Below, in pieces: positions 23,533-32,907 of a DNA stretch of 64,000 bases. The stretch is taken from contig JAGHRS010000015.1 of assembly GCA_018066285.1 (NCBI GenBank), forward strand, positions 1 through 64,000. Direction: 5' to 3'. The translations under genes were made by a program, and so were the position numbers. This DNA is from Candidatus Treponema caballi. GTDB taxonomy: Bacteria > Spirochaetota > Spirochaetia > Treponematales > Treponemataceae. The notes under the pieces were generated by a model, which searched no databases, had not been told where the DNA came from, and saw only the letters and a list, made by a program, of their open reading frames with translations. Position 1 is the stretch's first letter; every line of letters begins with the position of its first letter.

Positions 23533-25035
23533 ATGAATCGATATATCAGAGTAGTTTACTTCATAATTATCAGCCTTTCACTCCTCCTGTTTTCATGCAG
23601 TAACTACAAGGAAATTGATATTACACCTGTTTCTGTCCGCGACATAGAAGTCTGCACGTTCAGTGATGCTCCTTTATGGAATGTTCACAAACACATTACA
23701 TATGAGCAGGCTGTAGAAGATGCTGATGACATCTGCTATCTGTTGAATACATGCTATATTGCCTACGATGAAATGCTCAAAAAGGGTTTCTCTGAGAAAA
23801 CGTTTCTTGCGGCAGTAAAAGACCAGTTTGCTGACTGTAATCTGATTCAGAGGGATGAGTTCTGTAACTTTTTGTATGTACAACTATCTCCCTATATACA
23901 AGATGCTCATGCTTCTATAGAGGGACAAGCTTTTTATCAAGATGCGGACATATTCTTTTCTGATTATTATGTCAGACAATCTGCCAGGGGCTATGAAATA
24001 GTCGAACCATCTCCGGATGAATACGTTGGCAGTATCATTACGGAATGTCTTGATGAATATTTGTTTCGTTATCCGTCAAAGGGAGAGAATGTTTTTCGTT
24101 TAGGAATTGTTTCGGTTTATCCGTTCAGTGAAATTACTGTTCAGACTGCTTCTGGTCCTCTTTCCATAACGCTGGAAAAGGAGGATGTAATTGAAAAAAC
24201 GGAAGATGAACTGTCTGCTTTTTCTACTGATGATTCTTTATATATCAAGTGTTCTACGTTTGATCCTGACAGTCTTCCTGATAAACAAAGCCTTGATGCA
24301 TTTGTTGGTTATGCTGATCTTGTAAAGCAGAAAAAATACGCCATAATCGATGTCCGGGAGAATGGCGGTGGACTGGGTTTGTACCAGTTTAACTTTCTTA
24401 AAGCTATTTTCATGAATGAAGAAAAGTCATTTGGTGATTATGTTTCCAACAGGATTCTTTTATATAAAATAGATACACAGAGCGATAGTTCAACGTATAT
24501 ATGTTCGCCATTGATTGTAAAAAGTTTATCTGCTTTCAGAGATCACTATGTAAAGGATGTCAGTGTTTTAGGGAATATCAAATCATTTAATACGGAATAT
24601 CAGAATGATAATCCTCATAGGAGTCTTGTCGTTACCCGTAATACAACAGGAATCAGAAGTAATTATAAAACAGAATATTCAGGAACGTTGATTTTTTTAA
24701 TTGACAGGAATTCCGCTTCTGCAGCTGAAGCGCTATGCATAGAGGCAAAATCAGTATTCCCGGAATCACAGGTTTATATTCTTGGAGAGAATTCTTTTGG
24801 GGCTATGAGTAATGGAACTCCACTCCAATATGTTTTGAAGCATAGCAGAATTATCGTAAGCCTTCCGATTCAGAGACAAGGCGGCGAGGTTGCTTATTTC
24901 CAAGGTGAAGGAATTGGTATTTATCCGGATTACTGGTCAACAACAGAAGATTTGAACGAGACAATCAACTTTATTACAGGAGATTCAAAGATGAGAAGTC
25001 TTCTGACGTCCTTGTTTTATAAGGAGACTCATTGA
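23533..25035 (+). CDS. S41-family peptidase-like lipoprotein
   Basis: 500 residues with lipobox LFSC at Cys22. The C-terminal half has the S41 (tail-specific protease/IRBP) pattern: IIDVRENGGG, FLIDRNSASAAE with the candidate nucleophile Ser in SAS, and GENSFGAMSNG where many CtpA-type enzymes have GxxTxGKG. The catalytic Lys of that motif is missing, so either another residue serves or the protein binds peptide without cutting. It ends one base before the C39 exporter starts. A role in trimming or sensing the exported peptide is inference. Confidence 0.82.
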   Translation: MNRYIRVVYFIIISLSLLLFSCSNYKEIDITPVSVRDIEVCTFSDAPLWNVHKHITYEQAVEDADDICYLLNTCYIAYDEMLKKGFSEKTFLAAVKDQFADCNLIQRDEFCNFLYVQLSPYIQDAHASIEGQAFYQDADIFFSDYYVRQSARGYEIVEPSPDEYVGSIITECLDEYLFRYPSKGENVFRLGIVSVYPFSEITVQTASGPLSITLEKEDVIEKTEDELSAFSTDDSLYIKCSTFDPDSLPDKQSLDAFVGYADLVKQKKYAIIDVRENGGGLGLYQFNFLKAIFMNEEKSFGDYVSNRILLYKIDTQSDSSTYICSPLIVKSLSAFRDHYVKDVSVLGNIKSFNTEYQNDNPHRSLVVTRNTTGIRSNYKTEYSGTLIFLIDRNSASAAEALCIEAKSVFPESQVYILGENSFGAMSNGTPLQYVLKHSRIIVSLPIQRQGGEVAYFQGEGIGIYPDYWSTTEDLNETINFITGDSKMRSLLTSLFYKETH

Positions 25036-27213
25036 ATGCACTACCGTCAGCAATACGATGAAACAGACTGCGGGGCTGCGTGCCTTGCGATGATAGCTTC
25101 TCATTTCGGCAAATCATTGAGCATAGCCGAGGTTCGCCGCCAGGCTGGAACTGACCAGATAGGCACCAATCTGCTCGGTCTTGTTGAGGCTGCAAAAAAG
25201 TATGGCCTTAAGGCAGAGGCTGTTAAAGGTGGTCCTGAGGCGCTCAACAGAAAGACGCCAGTTCCTTTCATTGCTCATCTGCACATTAAGGATGAAGAAA
25301 AAGATCTTGATGTTACGCATTTCGTCGTCATAAAGAAAATTACTAAAAAGCAGATTACTGTCTGGGATCCGGATCCTGAAAAGAAAAAACGCACGATTCC
25401 GCTCGCTGATTTCCTGAAAGACTGGACAGGTTATGCCGTCTTCTTTGAGCCTGATTTCACTTTTGTAAGCGACAAAGACAGCAACAAAAAGACAGGTGGC
25501 AGACTTTTCAAGTTCCTTCCGGTTTTTGTTCCCTACAAAAAACTTATCCTGTTTTCTCTTCTCGCTTCACTCATCCTCATTTTCTTTGGCATTGTAAGTT
25601 CGTTCTATTATAAATACCTTTTCGATGAAGTCATTTACGCAAAAGCTTCATTTACGCTCGTCACACTGTCTGTCGGCATGCTTGTTGTCATTGTTACTCA
25701 GTCTGTCATCGAAACAATCCGGAGTGTTCTTCTTTCGCACTTCTCGTTTAAGACGGATCTGACGCTCAATTTCTCGTACCTGTCGCACATTTTTAAGCTG
25801 CCAATTTCGTTTTTCGAAAGCCGTAAATCCGGTGAAATCCTGTCCCGGCTTGGTGATCTGGATACGGTAAAGAATACTCTTTCCAACACCGTCATGTCAG
25901 GTCTACTCGATGTAATCATGTTGCTTGTCATAGGTCCGGTGCTGTTCTCGGTGAATAGTGCACTTTTCGGCATTTCTCTGTGCACGGTGCTTGTTGTAAG
26001 TGTTATTGTCTTCTTCTTTTCTAAAGTGTACAAACGTTACTACAGCGAAGTGATGAGTCAGAATGCGGATGTACAGTCGTACCTTTATGAATCGATAAAC
26101 GGTGTCGCGACAGTAAAAGCGCTGAACGCAGAACAGAAAGTGTTTGAATCGTATGAAAAGAAAAAGATGAAGGCCGTTGATACAAGCTGGCATTTAAATC
26201 GTTTCAGTATTTCGCAGAATCTTCTGACCGGTCTGGTCAGCGGAATCAGTTCAATCCTCGTGTACTTGATAGGTTGCCGTTTCATCATAAACGACACTTT
26301 GACCCTGGGAACGCTAATTTCCTTCAATGCACTTTCAGGCTATTTTACGGGGCCTCTGTTCCGTCTTGTGAACATGCAGTCTGGCCTTCAGGAAGCGCTT
26401 GTTGCGTCTGAGCGTGTTGGCGAGATTCTTGAGCTTGAAAAAGAGCAGGATGACACTTCTCATCTGCTGATGCCGGAAAGCATTCAGGGTCAGATAGACA
26501 TTCAGGACATAACTTTCAGGTACGGTACACGTAAGAACATATACGAGCACCTTTCAATGACCATAAACAAAGGGGAGTGGACAGCGATTGTCGGTCCTTC
26601 GGGATGTGGTAAGACGACGCTCACCAAACTGCTCCTTAAGTTTTACGAGGTACAGGAAGGTCGCATTTTCATTGATGGAACCGATATCCGCGACATTGAT
26701 GCGGCAACGTTTCGTTCAAAGGTTGGCTATGTACCACAGGATGTTTTCCTTTTCTCGGGAACTGTCGCAGAGAACATCGCCATGCATCAGCCGTGTGCCA
26801 CAATAGAAGAGATCATGCTTGCCGCAAAAAAAGCAGGCGCTCACGAGTTTATTGAAAAACTCCCAAAACGCTATGATACAGTACTTGGCGAACATGGCGG
26901 CGGTCTTTCAGGTGGTGAAAAGCAGCGGCTTGCCCTCGCGCGCTGTCTTCTCGGAAGTCCCGCGTTCATTATTCTTGATGAAGCGACCAGTAATCTTGAT
27001 ACAGTGAGCGAGCAGGCTATCCACAAGGTTATTGAAAGCCTCAGGGATGAGCATATCACCGTCATCCTGATAGCGCATCGTCTTTCAACAGTGAAGAATT
27101 GTGACACCATCTTCGTCATGCAGGATGGCCGCATCGTCGAAAAGGGCAACCACGCGGAGCTTTTGAAAGCGGGCGGCCTCTACAGCGAGATGTGGCAGGG
27201 AGCGTCAGTATGA
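25036..27213 (+). CDS. peptidase-containing (C39) ABC exporter
   Basis: 725 residues. An N-terminal C39 protease domain (1-140) with Gln6, Cys12 (DETDCGAAC), His95 (VTHFVVI) and Asp111 (WDPDP) should cut the double-glycine leader. Six transmembrane helices follow (about 165-450). The C-terminal ATPase has GPSGCGKTTL, LSGGEKQRLALARCLL and IILDEATSNLD. All catalytic residues appear intact. ATG follows the S41 stop with no gap. Homologues include LanT/PCAT and bacteriocin exporters. Confidence 0.95.
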   Translation: MHYRQQYDETDCGAACLAMIASHFGKSLSIAEVRRQAGTDQIGTNLLGLVEAAKKYGLKAEAVKGGPEALNRKTPVPFIAHLHIKDEEKDLDVTHFVVIKKITKKQITVWDPDPEKKKRTIPLADFLKDWTGYAVFFEPDFTFVSDKDSNKKTGGRLFKFLPVFVPYKKLILFSLLASLILIFFGIVSSFYYKYLFDEVIYAKASFTLVTLSVGMLVVIVTQSVIETIRSVLLSHFSFKTDLTLNFSYLSHIFKLPISFFESRKSGEILSRLGDLDTVKNTLSNTVMSGLLDVIMLLVIGPVLFSVNSALFGISLCTVLVVSVIVFFFSKVYKRYYSEVMSQNADVQSYLYESINGVATVKALNAEQKVFESYEKKKMKAVDTSWHLNRFSISQNLLTGLVSGISSILVYLIGCRFIINDTLTLGTLISFNALSGYFTGPLFRLVNMQSGLQEALVASERVGEILELEKEQDDTSHLLMPESIQGQIDIQDITFRYGTRKNIYEHLSMTINKGEWTAIVGPSGCGKTTLTKLLLKFYEVQEGRIFIDGTDIRDIDAATFRSKVGYVPQDVFLFSGTVAENIAMHQPCATIEEIMLAAKKAGAHEFIEKLPKRYDTVLGEHGGGLSGGEKQRLALARCLLGSPAFIILDEATSNLDTVSEQAIHKVIESLRDEHITVILIAHRLSTVKNCDTIFVMQDGRIVEKGNHAELLKAGGLYSEMWQGASV

Positions 27214-28373
27214 AGAATTCTCTGAAACTCATAGACTACAAGACATTCGAAAAAACGTCGCCATTCTTTATGCTGAAGCCGTCAAAAGGCTGTTATGCGT
27301 TTATTCTTACGGTGCTTGTCGTACTGGCTGCCACATTCATCTGGGCTGCTTTTGCCCCTTTTGATGAAGTTGTAGATGCTTCAGCTGTTCTCCGCACACT
27401 TGATGTCGTTTCTTCTGTAAAATGTGTTACAAGCGGGCAGATGGTTCAAAAAGCGTATGTGAATGACTCATTTGTGAAACAGGGAGATTTCCTCTTTTCC
27501 CTTGATGTGACCAATTTTGAGAAACAACGTGAATCATATGCCCTTCAGCTGGCTGCAAATCAGGAAAATCTAGATATATATTCTGCACTTCTTAAAACAA
27601 TTGAACTGGATGAAATACCTGAGAACCTCGTTGAAAATCCTGATTCAAAGGCATATCTGGTTGCCCGTGATTATCTTCTCCAGAAGAAGAATTATTCGCT
27701 GGCTGTTTCAACGGCTCTGAATGCGCTTGAAAAAGAGAAAGCTATGACTACCTTTCAGTCTGTTGCGTTTCAGATAAAGGAACTTGAAACCGAATACGAA
27801 AAGCAAAAACTCCAGGCGGAAACATGGGTAAACAGTCAGCATATGAATGCCCTCAATTATGTCACTCAGTACGAAAAGGAAAAGATTATCATTGAAAGTA
27901 CGCTGGCTGATATTGACCGTACAATCCAGAATGCAACGATTACAGCTCCTATTTCGGGGCGTGTAGCTGAAATGACCCGGCTTAATATCGGTGATTACAT
28001 TCTCTCTGGAACAGAAGTACTGAAAATTGTCCCTGAAGATGCAGATGCTCTCATTGCAGATATTTACGTAAATGCTGCTTCCATGCCGCTTGTGAAGACG
28101 GGAAATCCCGTACTTTTGAAGTTCCCAGGTCTTCCACCATCACGGTACGGTCAGCTGGAAACTACAGTTTCGGTAATTCCGCCAGATGCTTCTTCTGTTG
28201 TTGATGGAAATGCTGTTTTCATCATTCAGGCCCTTATCGAAAATCCTGTTCTTCGCGCGAAAGATGGCGAAGAAGCGATCCTTCTGCCTGGAATAGCTGC
28301 TTCAGCAAAAATAGCGACTGGAAGAGATACGGTCTTACGGATGATCCTGAAAAAGCTGGATTTTCTTCACTAA
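27210..28373 (+). CDS. HlyD-like membrane fusion protein
   Basis: About 387 residues from ATG 27210, which overlaps the exporter stop by 4 bp (ATGA). One N-terminal transmembrane segment (YAFILTVLVVLAATFIWAAF), a lipoyl-like half motif (VTSGQMVQKAYVNDSFVKQGDFLF), a helical hairpin of about 140 residues, and the second half motif (TAPISGRVAEMTRLNIGDYI). It links the inner-membrane C39 exporter to an outer-membrane channel in a type I-like secretion path. Confidence 0.92.
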   Translation: MKNSLKLIDYKTFEKTSPFFMLKPSKGCYAFILTVLVVLAATFIWAAFAPFDEVVDASAVLRTLDVVSSVKCVTSGQMVQKAYVNDSFVKQGDFLFSLDVTNFEKQRESYALQLAANQENLDIYSALLKTIELDEIPENLVENPDSKAYLVARDYLLQKKNYSLAVSTALNALEKEKAMTTFQSVAFQIKELETEYEKQKLQAETWVNSQHMNALNYVTQYEKEKIIIESTLADIDRTIQNATITAPISGRVAEMTRLNIGDYILSGTEVLKIVPEDADALIADIYVNAASMPLVKTGNPVLLKFPGLPPSRYGQLETTVSVIPPDASSVVDGNAVFIIQALIENPVLRAKDGEEAILLPGIAASAKIATGRDTVLRMILKKLDFLH

Positions 28374-28465
28374 ACTTTTGCATTTTCTTATTATTTCAGT
28401 TTTTTTTAAGCGAACCCCGTTATTTTTTACTCATTATGTTGTTTAATACAAAAAAGGAGATAAAC

Positions 28466-29905
28466 ATGAAGAAAACGTTAAGGACTCTGACCGTCCTCTG
28501 CTCTGTTTTCTTTGCAGCATCCGGCCTTTCTGCACAGACCCCTCAGACGACATACGAAAGCCTGCTTTCAGGTTATTTCGACAACGACATGAAGATGAAG
28601 GAACTGAACATTTCCGTTCAGCAGGCTGAGATATCGTATCAGAAAACACTCATCAACAATGAAACGACATTCCAGCTTTCAACAGGTTCTCTCTCGATGG
28701 AGTTCGGTAATAACTCGACCAGTTTTTCCATCCGTCCGGAAGCTTCTCTGACCATTCCTGACAAAGATAACCTTCAGGTGACAGTGTCTGCGCCAGTATC
28801 TATCCGGAATGCGAACGACACTACAACGACTGCACTTAACGATGCAGGCATCACCGTTTCAAAGAATCTCATTTCCACAACGGATGAGACTACGGCCATC
28901 AACATGGAGAAAGCCGAACGGTCGTTAGGTGAAGCGTACAGAAAGGTTGCTTCACGCAAAGTCGCTATGGAAAAAGAGTTTCTTTCCTCCCTTAAGTCAC
29001 TGTTTTCAAGCCGTTCATCAGTGCTGAAAGCGCAGAGTACGCTGTTCGATAAACAGGACGCCATCAGTACCTTGAAGACACAGGGCTATCTTGAGTCTTC
29101 GTCCAAGTACCGTTCTGCAGTGCTCGCTGAAAAGTCCGCTGCCCGTAAGCTTGAGGAAGCCGAGCGTTCCTTCAGTGCGTCCCTTTCTTCTTTTGCGGAA
29201 AAATGCGGCGTCTTGTCTTCTTCCATTGACCTTTCATCCATTGAAATCCCGGATGAAGAACTGATTTCCATAACAGACTTTGACGCCGACTCTTACTCAG
29301 AACTTGAATCTGCCATCTGGAACCATTACATAAACGGACGCTCCCGTGCAAACAAGTCAGACTGGACGCTTTCCGCAAACGGCGGCGTGGGCGTGACAGC
29401 TTCCACAGACGATCGCACTGACACCACAACAAGCGTGAAAGCCGGTCTTTCTGCCACCTACAAAGCATGGACAGCTTCTGCAAACGTTTCCGTTCCTTTT
29501 GGCGATGACAGCAAGTCAACGTCAGTTTCCTTTTCCTTAACCTGGAAACCGTCCACCGTCCGTACGCAGGATCTTGATGACAAATCAGCTGAACTTACTT
29601 CTCTTCAGGAAGAACTTTCCATAGAGCAGGCCCGTTCATCCTATGAAGATACAGTCGAAAGTTACGAGACAAAGCGTGACAATCTACTCTGGCAGCTTGA
29701 AGAACAGACGGATGAAGTTGACATGTACAAGGCGCTTGCTGATGACATGAAAAACTGGTACGACCAGGGCTACATAGCAGAATCAGAATATAAGAATGCA
29801 GTAACGCAGTATGAAGACGCCCTTGCGGCTCTTCAAAGCACGAAAATAGACTTTCTTACTTACAACAGGGATGTACAGTCGCTGTTCATCCGGGAGGAAC
29901 AGTAA
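28466..29905 (+). CDS. TolC-like outer-membrane efflux protein
   Basis: 479 residues from ATG 28466, which has AAGGAGATAAAC just before it. A cleavable signal peptide ends near GLSAQ. Two long helical repeats (about 150-240 and 365-470) flank a central strand-rich part with many Ser/Thr, as in TolC/OEP channels. It lies between the HlyD-like adaptor and the MacA-like adaptor, and so could serve both exporters. It is spaced 92 bases from the upstream gene and may be a new translational unit. Confidence 0.85.
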   Translation: MKKTLRTLTVLCSVFFAASGLSAQTPQTTYESLLSGYFDNDMKMKELNISVQQAEISYQKTLINNETTFQLSTGSLSMEFGNNSTSFSIRPEASLTIPDKDNLQVTVSAPVSIRNANDTTTTALNDAGITVSKNLISTTDETTAINMEKAERSLGEAYRKVASRKVAMEKEFLSSLKSLFSSRSSVLKAQSTLFDKQDAISTLKTQGYLESSSKYRSAVLAEKSAARKLEEAERSFSASLSSFAEKCGVLSSSIDLSSIEIPDEELISITDFDADSYSELESAIWNHYINGRSRANKSDWTLSANGGVGVTASTDDRTDTTTSVKAGLSATYKAWTASANVSVPFGDDSKSTSVSFSLTWKPSTVRTQDLDDKSAELTSLQEELSIEQARSSYEDTVESYETKRDNLLWQLEEQTDEVDMYKALADDMKNWYDQGYIAESEYKNAVTQYEDALAALQSTKIDFLTYNRDVQSLFIREEQ

Positions 29906-29907
29906 AA

Positions 29908-31026
29908 ATGGCACAGGAAACAAAATCATCCAAAAACAGAAAGCGCGCCAGAATAAGGCGCCTTATCATTACAGCTGTCATTCTGCTGATTGCAGGTGCG
30001 GCAGCTTTCTTCTATTTTACAAAGAAAAATACGCCGGTTGTCGTTGAAGAAAAAGCGTTCTACACAGTCACAAAAGAAACGTACGAGAATGTCATTTCGG
30101 TTTCAGGCAACATTTCTGCCGCTCAGAAACAGGAACTGCAGGCTGCGGGCGCTGGAACTGTTACGGCTGTATATGTAAAGTCGGGTGATCATGTAAAGAA
30201 AGGCGATGTAATTCTTGAACTTGATGATACTGACCAGCGCTATAACCTTGAAAAGCACGATTACGACATTACACAGAAGCGGATTAACGGTTCACAGCGA
30301 GAGATTGAACTGATGCTTGCACAGCGGGAAACGCTTGTAAAGAAGCTCAATGACAGAAAAGTTGTTGCAACGTTTGACGGCATCGTCGTAAAGCTCTCTG
30401 TCGCTGTCGGCGACTATCTTCAGGCTCAGGACTCTGTCGGCACTATTATTGACCGCTCATACATGACAACGTCTGTTGAAGTTGTTGAAACAGACGTCGC
30501 AAAGCTTAAAATCGGCCAGAAAGTAACCTTCACCTTTCCGGCGTACAGCAAGCCTGTTGAAGGCTATGTCTACGCGTATCCTAACATGGGAACAATCACC
30601 AACCGTGGTGCAACCGTCGTTCCTGTTGATGTACGCATCGACAACCCGCCGGATGAAATCCTGCCGAACTATTCATTCACCGGGGAAATCGAGATTACTG
30701 CGCCTAAGACAGTTATACTCGTAGAAAACCAGGCCATCGGATATGGCGATGACGGACAGACGTTTGCAGAAATCATGCTCCCGGACGGCTCAACCCGCAA
30801 GGTTGACGTCACTGTTGAGCAGTACGACCGTACTCACGTCAACGTAACAGAAGGCCTTTCAGGCAATGAAACGCTCAAATCACAGAGTGCAACGGCTCCA
30901 TCAGGCCAGTATACGTTCCAGGCATCAGGTTCTGCCGGTGATGACTTCTCAGGCTTCCCAGGTGGCGGCGGCTTCGGCGGCGGAATGCCGGGTGGAATGG
31001 GTGGCGGATTCCCCGGCGGCCGGTAA
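29908..31026 (+). CDS. macA: MacA-like periplasmic adaptor
   Basis: 372 residues with one N-terminal transmembrane segment (RRLIITAVILLIAGAAAFFYF). The lipoyl halves are GAGTVTAVYVKSGDHVKKGD and VVATFDGIVVKLSVAVGDYL, joined by a short helical hairpin, followed by a beta-barrel domain. The C terminus has an unusual Gly/Pro/Met/Phe-rich tail (from about 345). It starts 3 bases after the TolC-like gene and precedes a MacB-type ABC pair. Confidence 0.88.
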   Translation: MAQETKSSKNRKRARIRRLIITAVILLIAGAAAFFYFTKKNTPVVVEEKAFYTVTKETYENVISVSGNISAAQKQELQAAGAGTVTAVYVKSGDHVKKGDVILELDDTDQRYNLEKHDYDITQKRINGSQREIELMLAQRETLVKKLNDRKVVATFDGIVVKLSVAVGDYLQAQDSVGTIIDRSYMTTSVEVVETDVAKLKIGQKVTFTFPAYSKPVEGYVYAYPNMGTITNRGATVVPVDVRIDNPPDEILPNYSFTGEIEITAPKTVILVENQAIGYGDDGQTFAEIMLPDGSTRKVDVTVEQYDRTHVNVTEGLSGNETLKSQSATAPSGQYTFQASGSAGDDFSGFPGGGGFGGGMPGGMGGGFPGGR

Positions 31027-31049
31027 CATCACTTTCAGGAGCACCAACA

Positions 31050-31745
31050 ATGGCTGAACCAGTTATTGAAATGAAGGATGTCTGGCGCGTCTACGCAATG
31101 GGAGAGGAAGAAGTCCAGGCACTCCGCGGCATTTCGTTCAAAATAGAAGAAGGCGAGTTCGTCTCCATTATGGGGCCTTCAGGCTCAGGTAAGTCAACGT
31201 GCATGAACATGATTGGCTGCCTTGACCGGCCTACATCAGGCGACGTCATCATAAACGGCCGCCTTACCGCCGAAATGACCGAAACCGAGCTTGCCGAGCT
31301 CAGGAACGATACCGTCGGCTTCGTCTTCCAGCAGTATCACCTGCTTTCCACCATGACCGTGCTTGAAAATGTCATGCTGCCGCTGCGTTACCAGGGCATT
31401 CCCCGCGGTGAGCGTCGTGCGCTTGCAGAAGCGGCGCTGGCACAGGTCGGTCTTTCAGAACGCCTCAAGCACCGCCCGCACGAACTTTCCGGCGGTCAGA
31501 AGCAGCGTGTTGCCATCGCACGTGCAATGGTCACAAAGCCCCGCATCATTCTTGCGGATGAGCCGACGGGTGCGCTTGATTCAGAAACCGGTAAGCAGGT
31601 GCTCGCTCTTTTCCGCGAAATCAACGAAAAAGACGGTACCACAATCGTCATCGTAACGCATGACCCTGGAATAGGCGCCTCAACTCCGCGCTGCATTCGC
31701 ATTCTCGATGGCAACATCGCCAGTGAGGAGGCAGAGAATGTTTGA
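31050..31745 (+). CDS. macB: MacB/LolD-type ABC transporter ATPase
   Basis: 231 residues, all ATPase. Walker A GPSGSGKST, Q-loop FQQYHLL, signature LSGGQKQRVAIARAM, Walker B IILADEPTGALD and the switch His in VTHDPG. In E. coli MacB the ATPase and permease are one chain; here they are separate, the permease following with an 8-bp overlap. Confidence 0.93.
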   Translation: MAEPVIEMKDVWRVYAMGEEEVQALRGISFKIEEGEFVSIMGPSGSGKSTCMNMIGCLDRPTSGDVIINGRLTAEMTETELAELRNDTVGFVFQQYHLLSTMTVLENVMLPLRYQGIPRGERRALAEAALAQVGLSERLKHRPHELSGGQKQRVAIARAMVTKPRIILADEPTGALDSETGKQVLALFREINEKDGTTIVIVTHDPGIGASTPRCIRILDGNIASEEAENV

Positions 31746-32907
31746 AGATTTCCTTAACGCACTCCAGAACTTCCGCATGAACAAGATGCGTACGTTCCTG
31801 TCACTGCTTGGTGTCATCATCGGTGTCGCATCCGTCATCATCATTACGACGCTCGGTGAAAGCGCCACGGCAAACATCCGCGGCTCATTCGGTACCGCCG
31901 GCCTTGACCAGGTCTCGCTCCGGTCCGGCTTCATGAACAGGCGCAGCAGTTCAAGCATCACCTTCAACGACGACTTCCGTGATGACCTCTGGAAGTACAT
32001 CCCGAACCTGAAGCAGATATTCCTGGTAAACTCAGCGTCTGGCACCATTTCTTACGGCGATGAATCAGCATCTGCCAGCGCAACCTGTGTTGAAACAGGC
32101 TATCTGGAGATGAACAACGTCGAGCTTTCTGAAGGCACTTTCTTTGATATTTCTGATAACGTGCAGGGTGCCCAGAAAGTCATTATAGGTGATGACCTTG
32201 CAGAAGCTCTGTTTCCCGACGGTGGAGCACTTGGTAAGAATGTTCTTTTCATAATCCAGAACGCACGGTTCGGTTTTGAAATCAGTGGCATTATTACAGA
32301 TGGTGGTACGTCTGCCTATATTCCGCGTGGTTTTTACATCAAGAAAATCTCTCCGCGTGATGTGGCAGATTCTGTCGTCATCCAGGTAACCGACCAGAAT
32401 CTTGCTTCAGATGTTGCAGATGCAATCGAAGAATATGCAGAACAGGTAACCGGTCAGTCAAATTCCATAAGCGTCCAGTCAATGCAGAGTATGATAGAAC
32501 AGTTCGATGACATAATGGGAACTGTAACCATGCTCCTTTCAGGTATTGCTGCAATTTCGCTACTTGTAGGTGGTGTCGGCATCATGAACATCATGATTGT
32601 TACCGTAACTGAACGGCGCAAGGAAATCGGCATCAGAAAAGCACTTGGTGCAACCCCGGGCGATATCCGCGGCCAGTTCCTCGTCGAGTCAGCAACCATC
32701 ACGCTTTTTGGCGGCTTCCTCGGTATCCTGACGGGCATCGGTATAAGCTACGTGGCGGTCAAAATCCTGGATTGGGGATTCGCCATCAAGTGGACAGCCT
32801 GTATCCTTGCGTTCGTGTTCAGCGCATTTGTCGGCGTCTTTTTCGGATTAAGCCCAGCCGCCCGCGCAGCCAAACTCGATCCTGTAGATGCCCTGGCAAG
32901 CGAATAG
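31738..32907 (+). CDS. MacB-type ABC transporter permease (FtsX-like)
   Basis: 389 residues from ATG 31738 (GAGGAGG upstream). An N-terminal transmembrane helix (TFLSLLGVIIGVASVIIITT), a large periplasmic domain, and three C-terminal helices starting near MGTVTMLLSGIAAISLLVGGVGIMN, with the coupling segment RRKEIGIRKALGA. This is the MacB/FtsX fold, which moves substrates mechanically from the periplasm through a TolC-like channel. The stop codon abuts that of the convergent radA with no spacer. Confidence 0.93.
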   Translation: MFEDFLNALQNFRMNKMRTFLSLLGVIIGVASVIIITTLGESATANIRGSFGTAGLDQVSLRSGFMNRRSSSSITFNDDFRDDLWKYIPNLKQIFLVNSASGTISYGDESASASATCVETGYLEMNNVELSEGTFFDISDNVQGAQKVIIGDDLAEALFPDGGALGKNVLFIIQNARFGFEISGIITDGGTSAYIPRGFYIKKISPRDVADSVVIQVTDQNLASDVADAIEEYAEQVTGQSNSISVQSMQSMIEQFDDIMGTVTMLLSGIAAISLLVGGVGIMNIMIVTVTERRKEIGIRKALGATPGDIRGQFLVESATITLFGGFLGILTGIGISYVAVKILDWGFAIKWTACILAFVFSAFVGVFFGLSPAARAAKLDPVDALASE

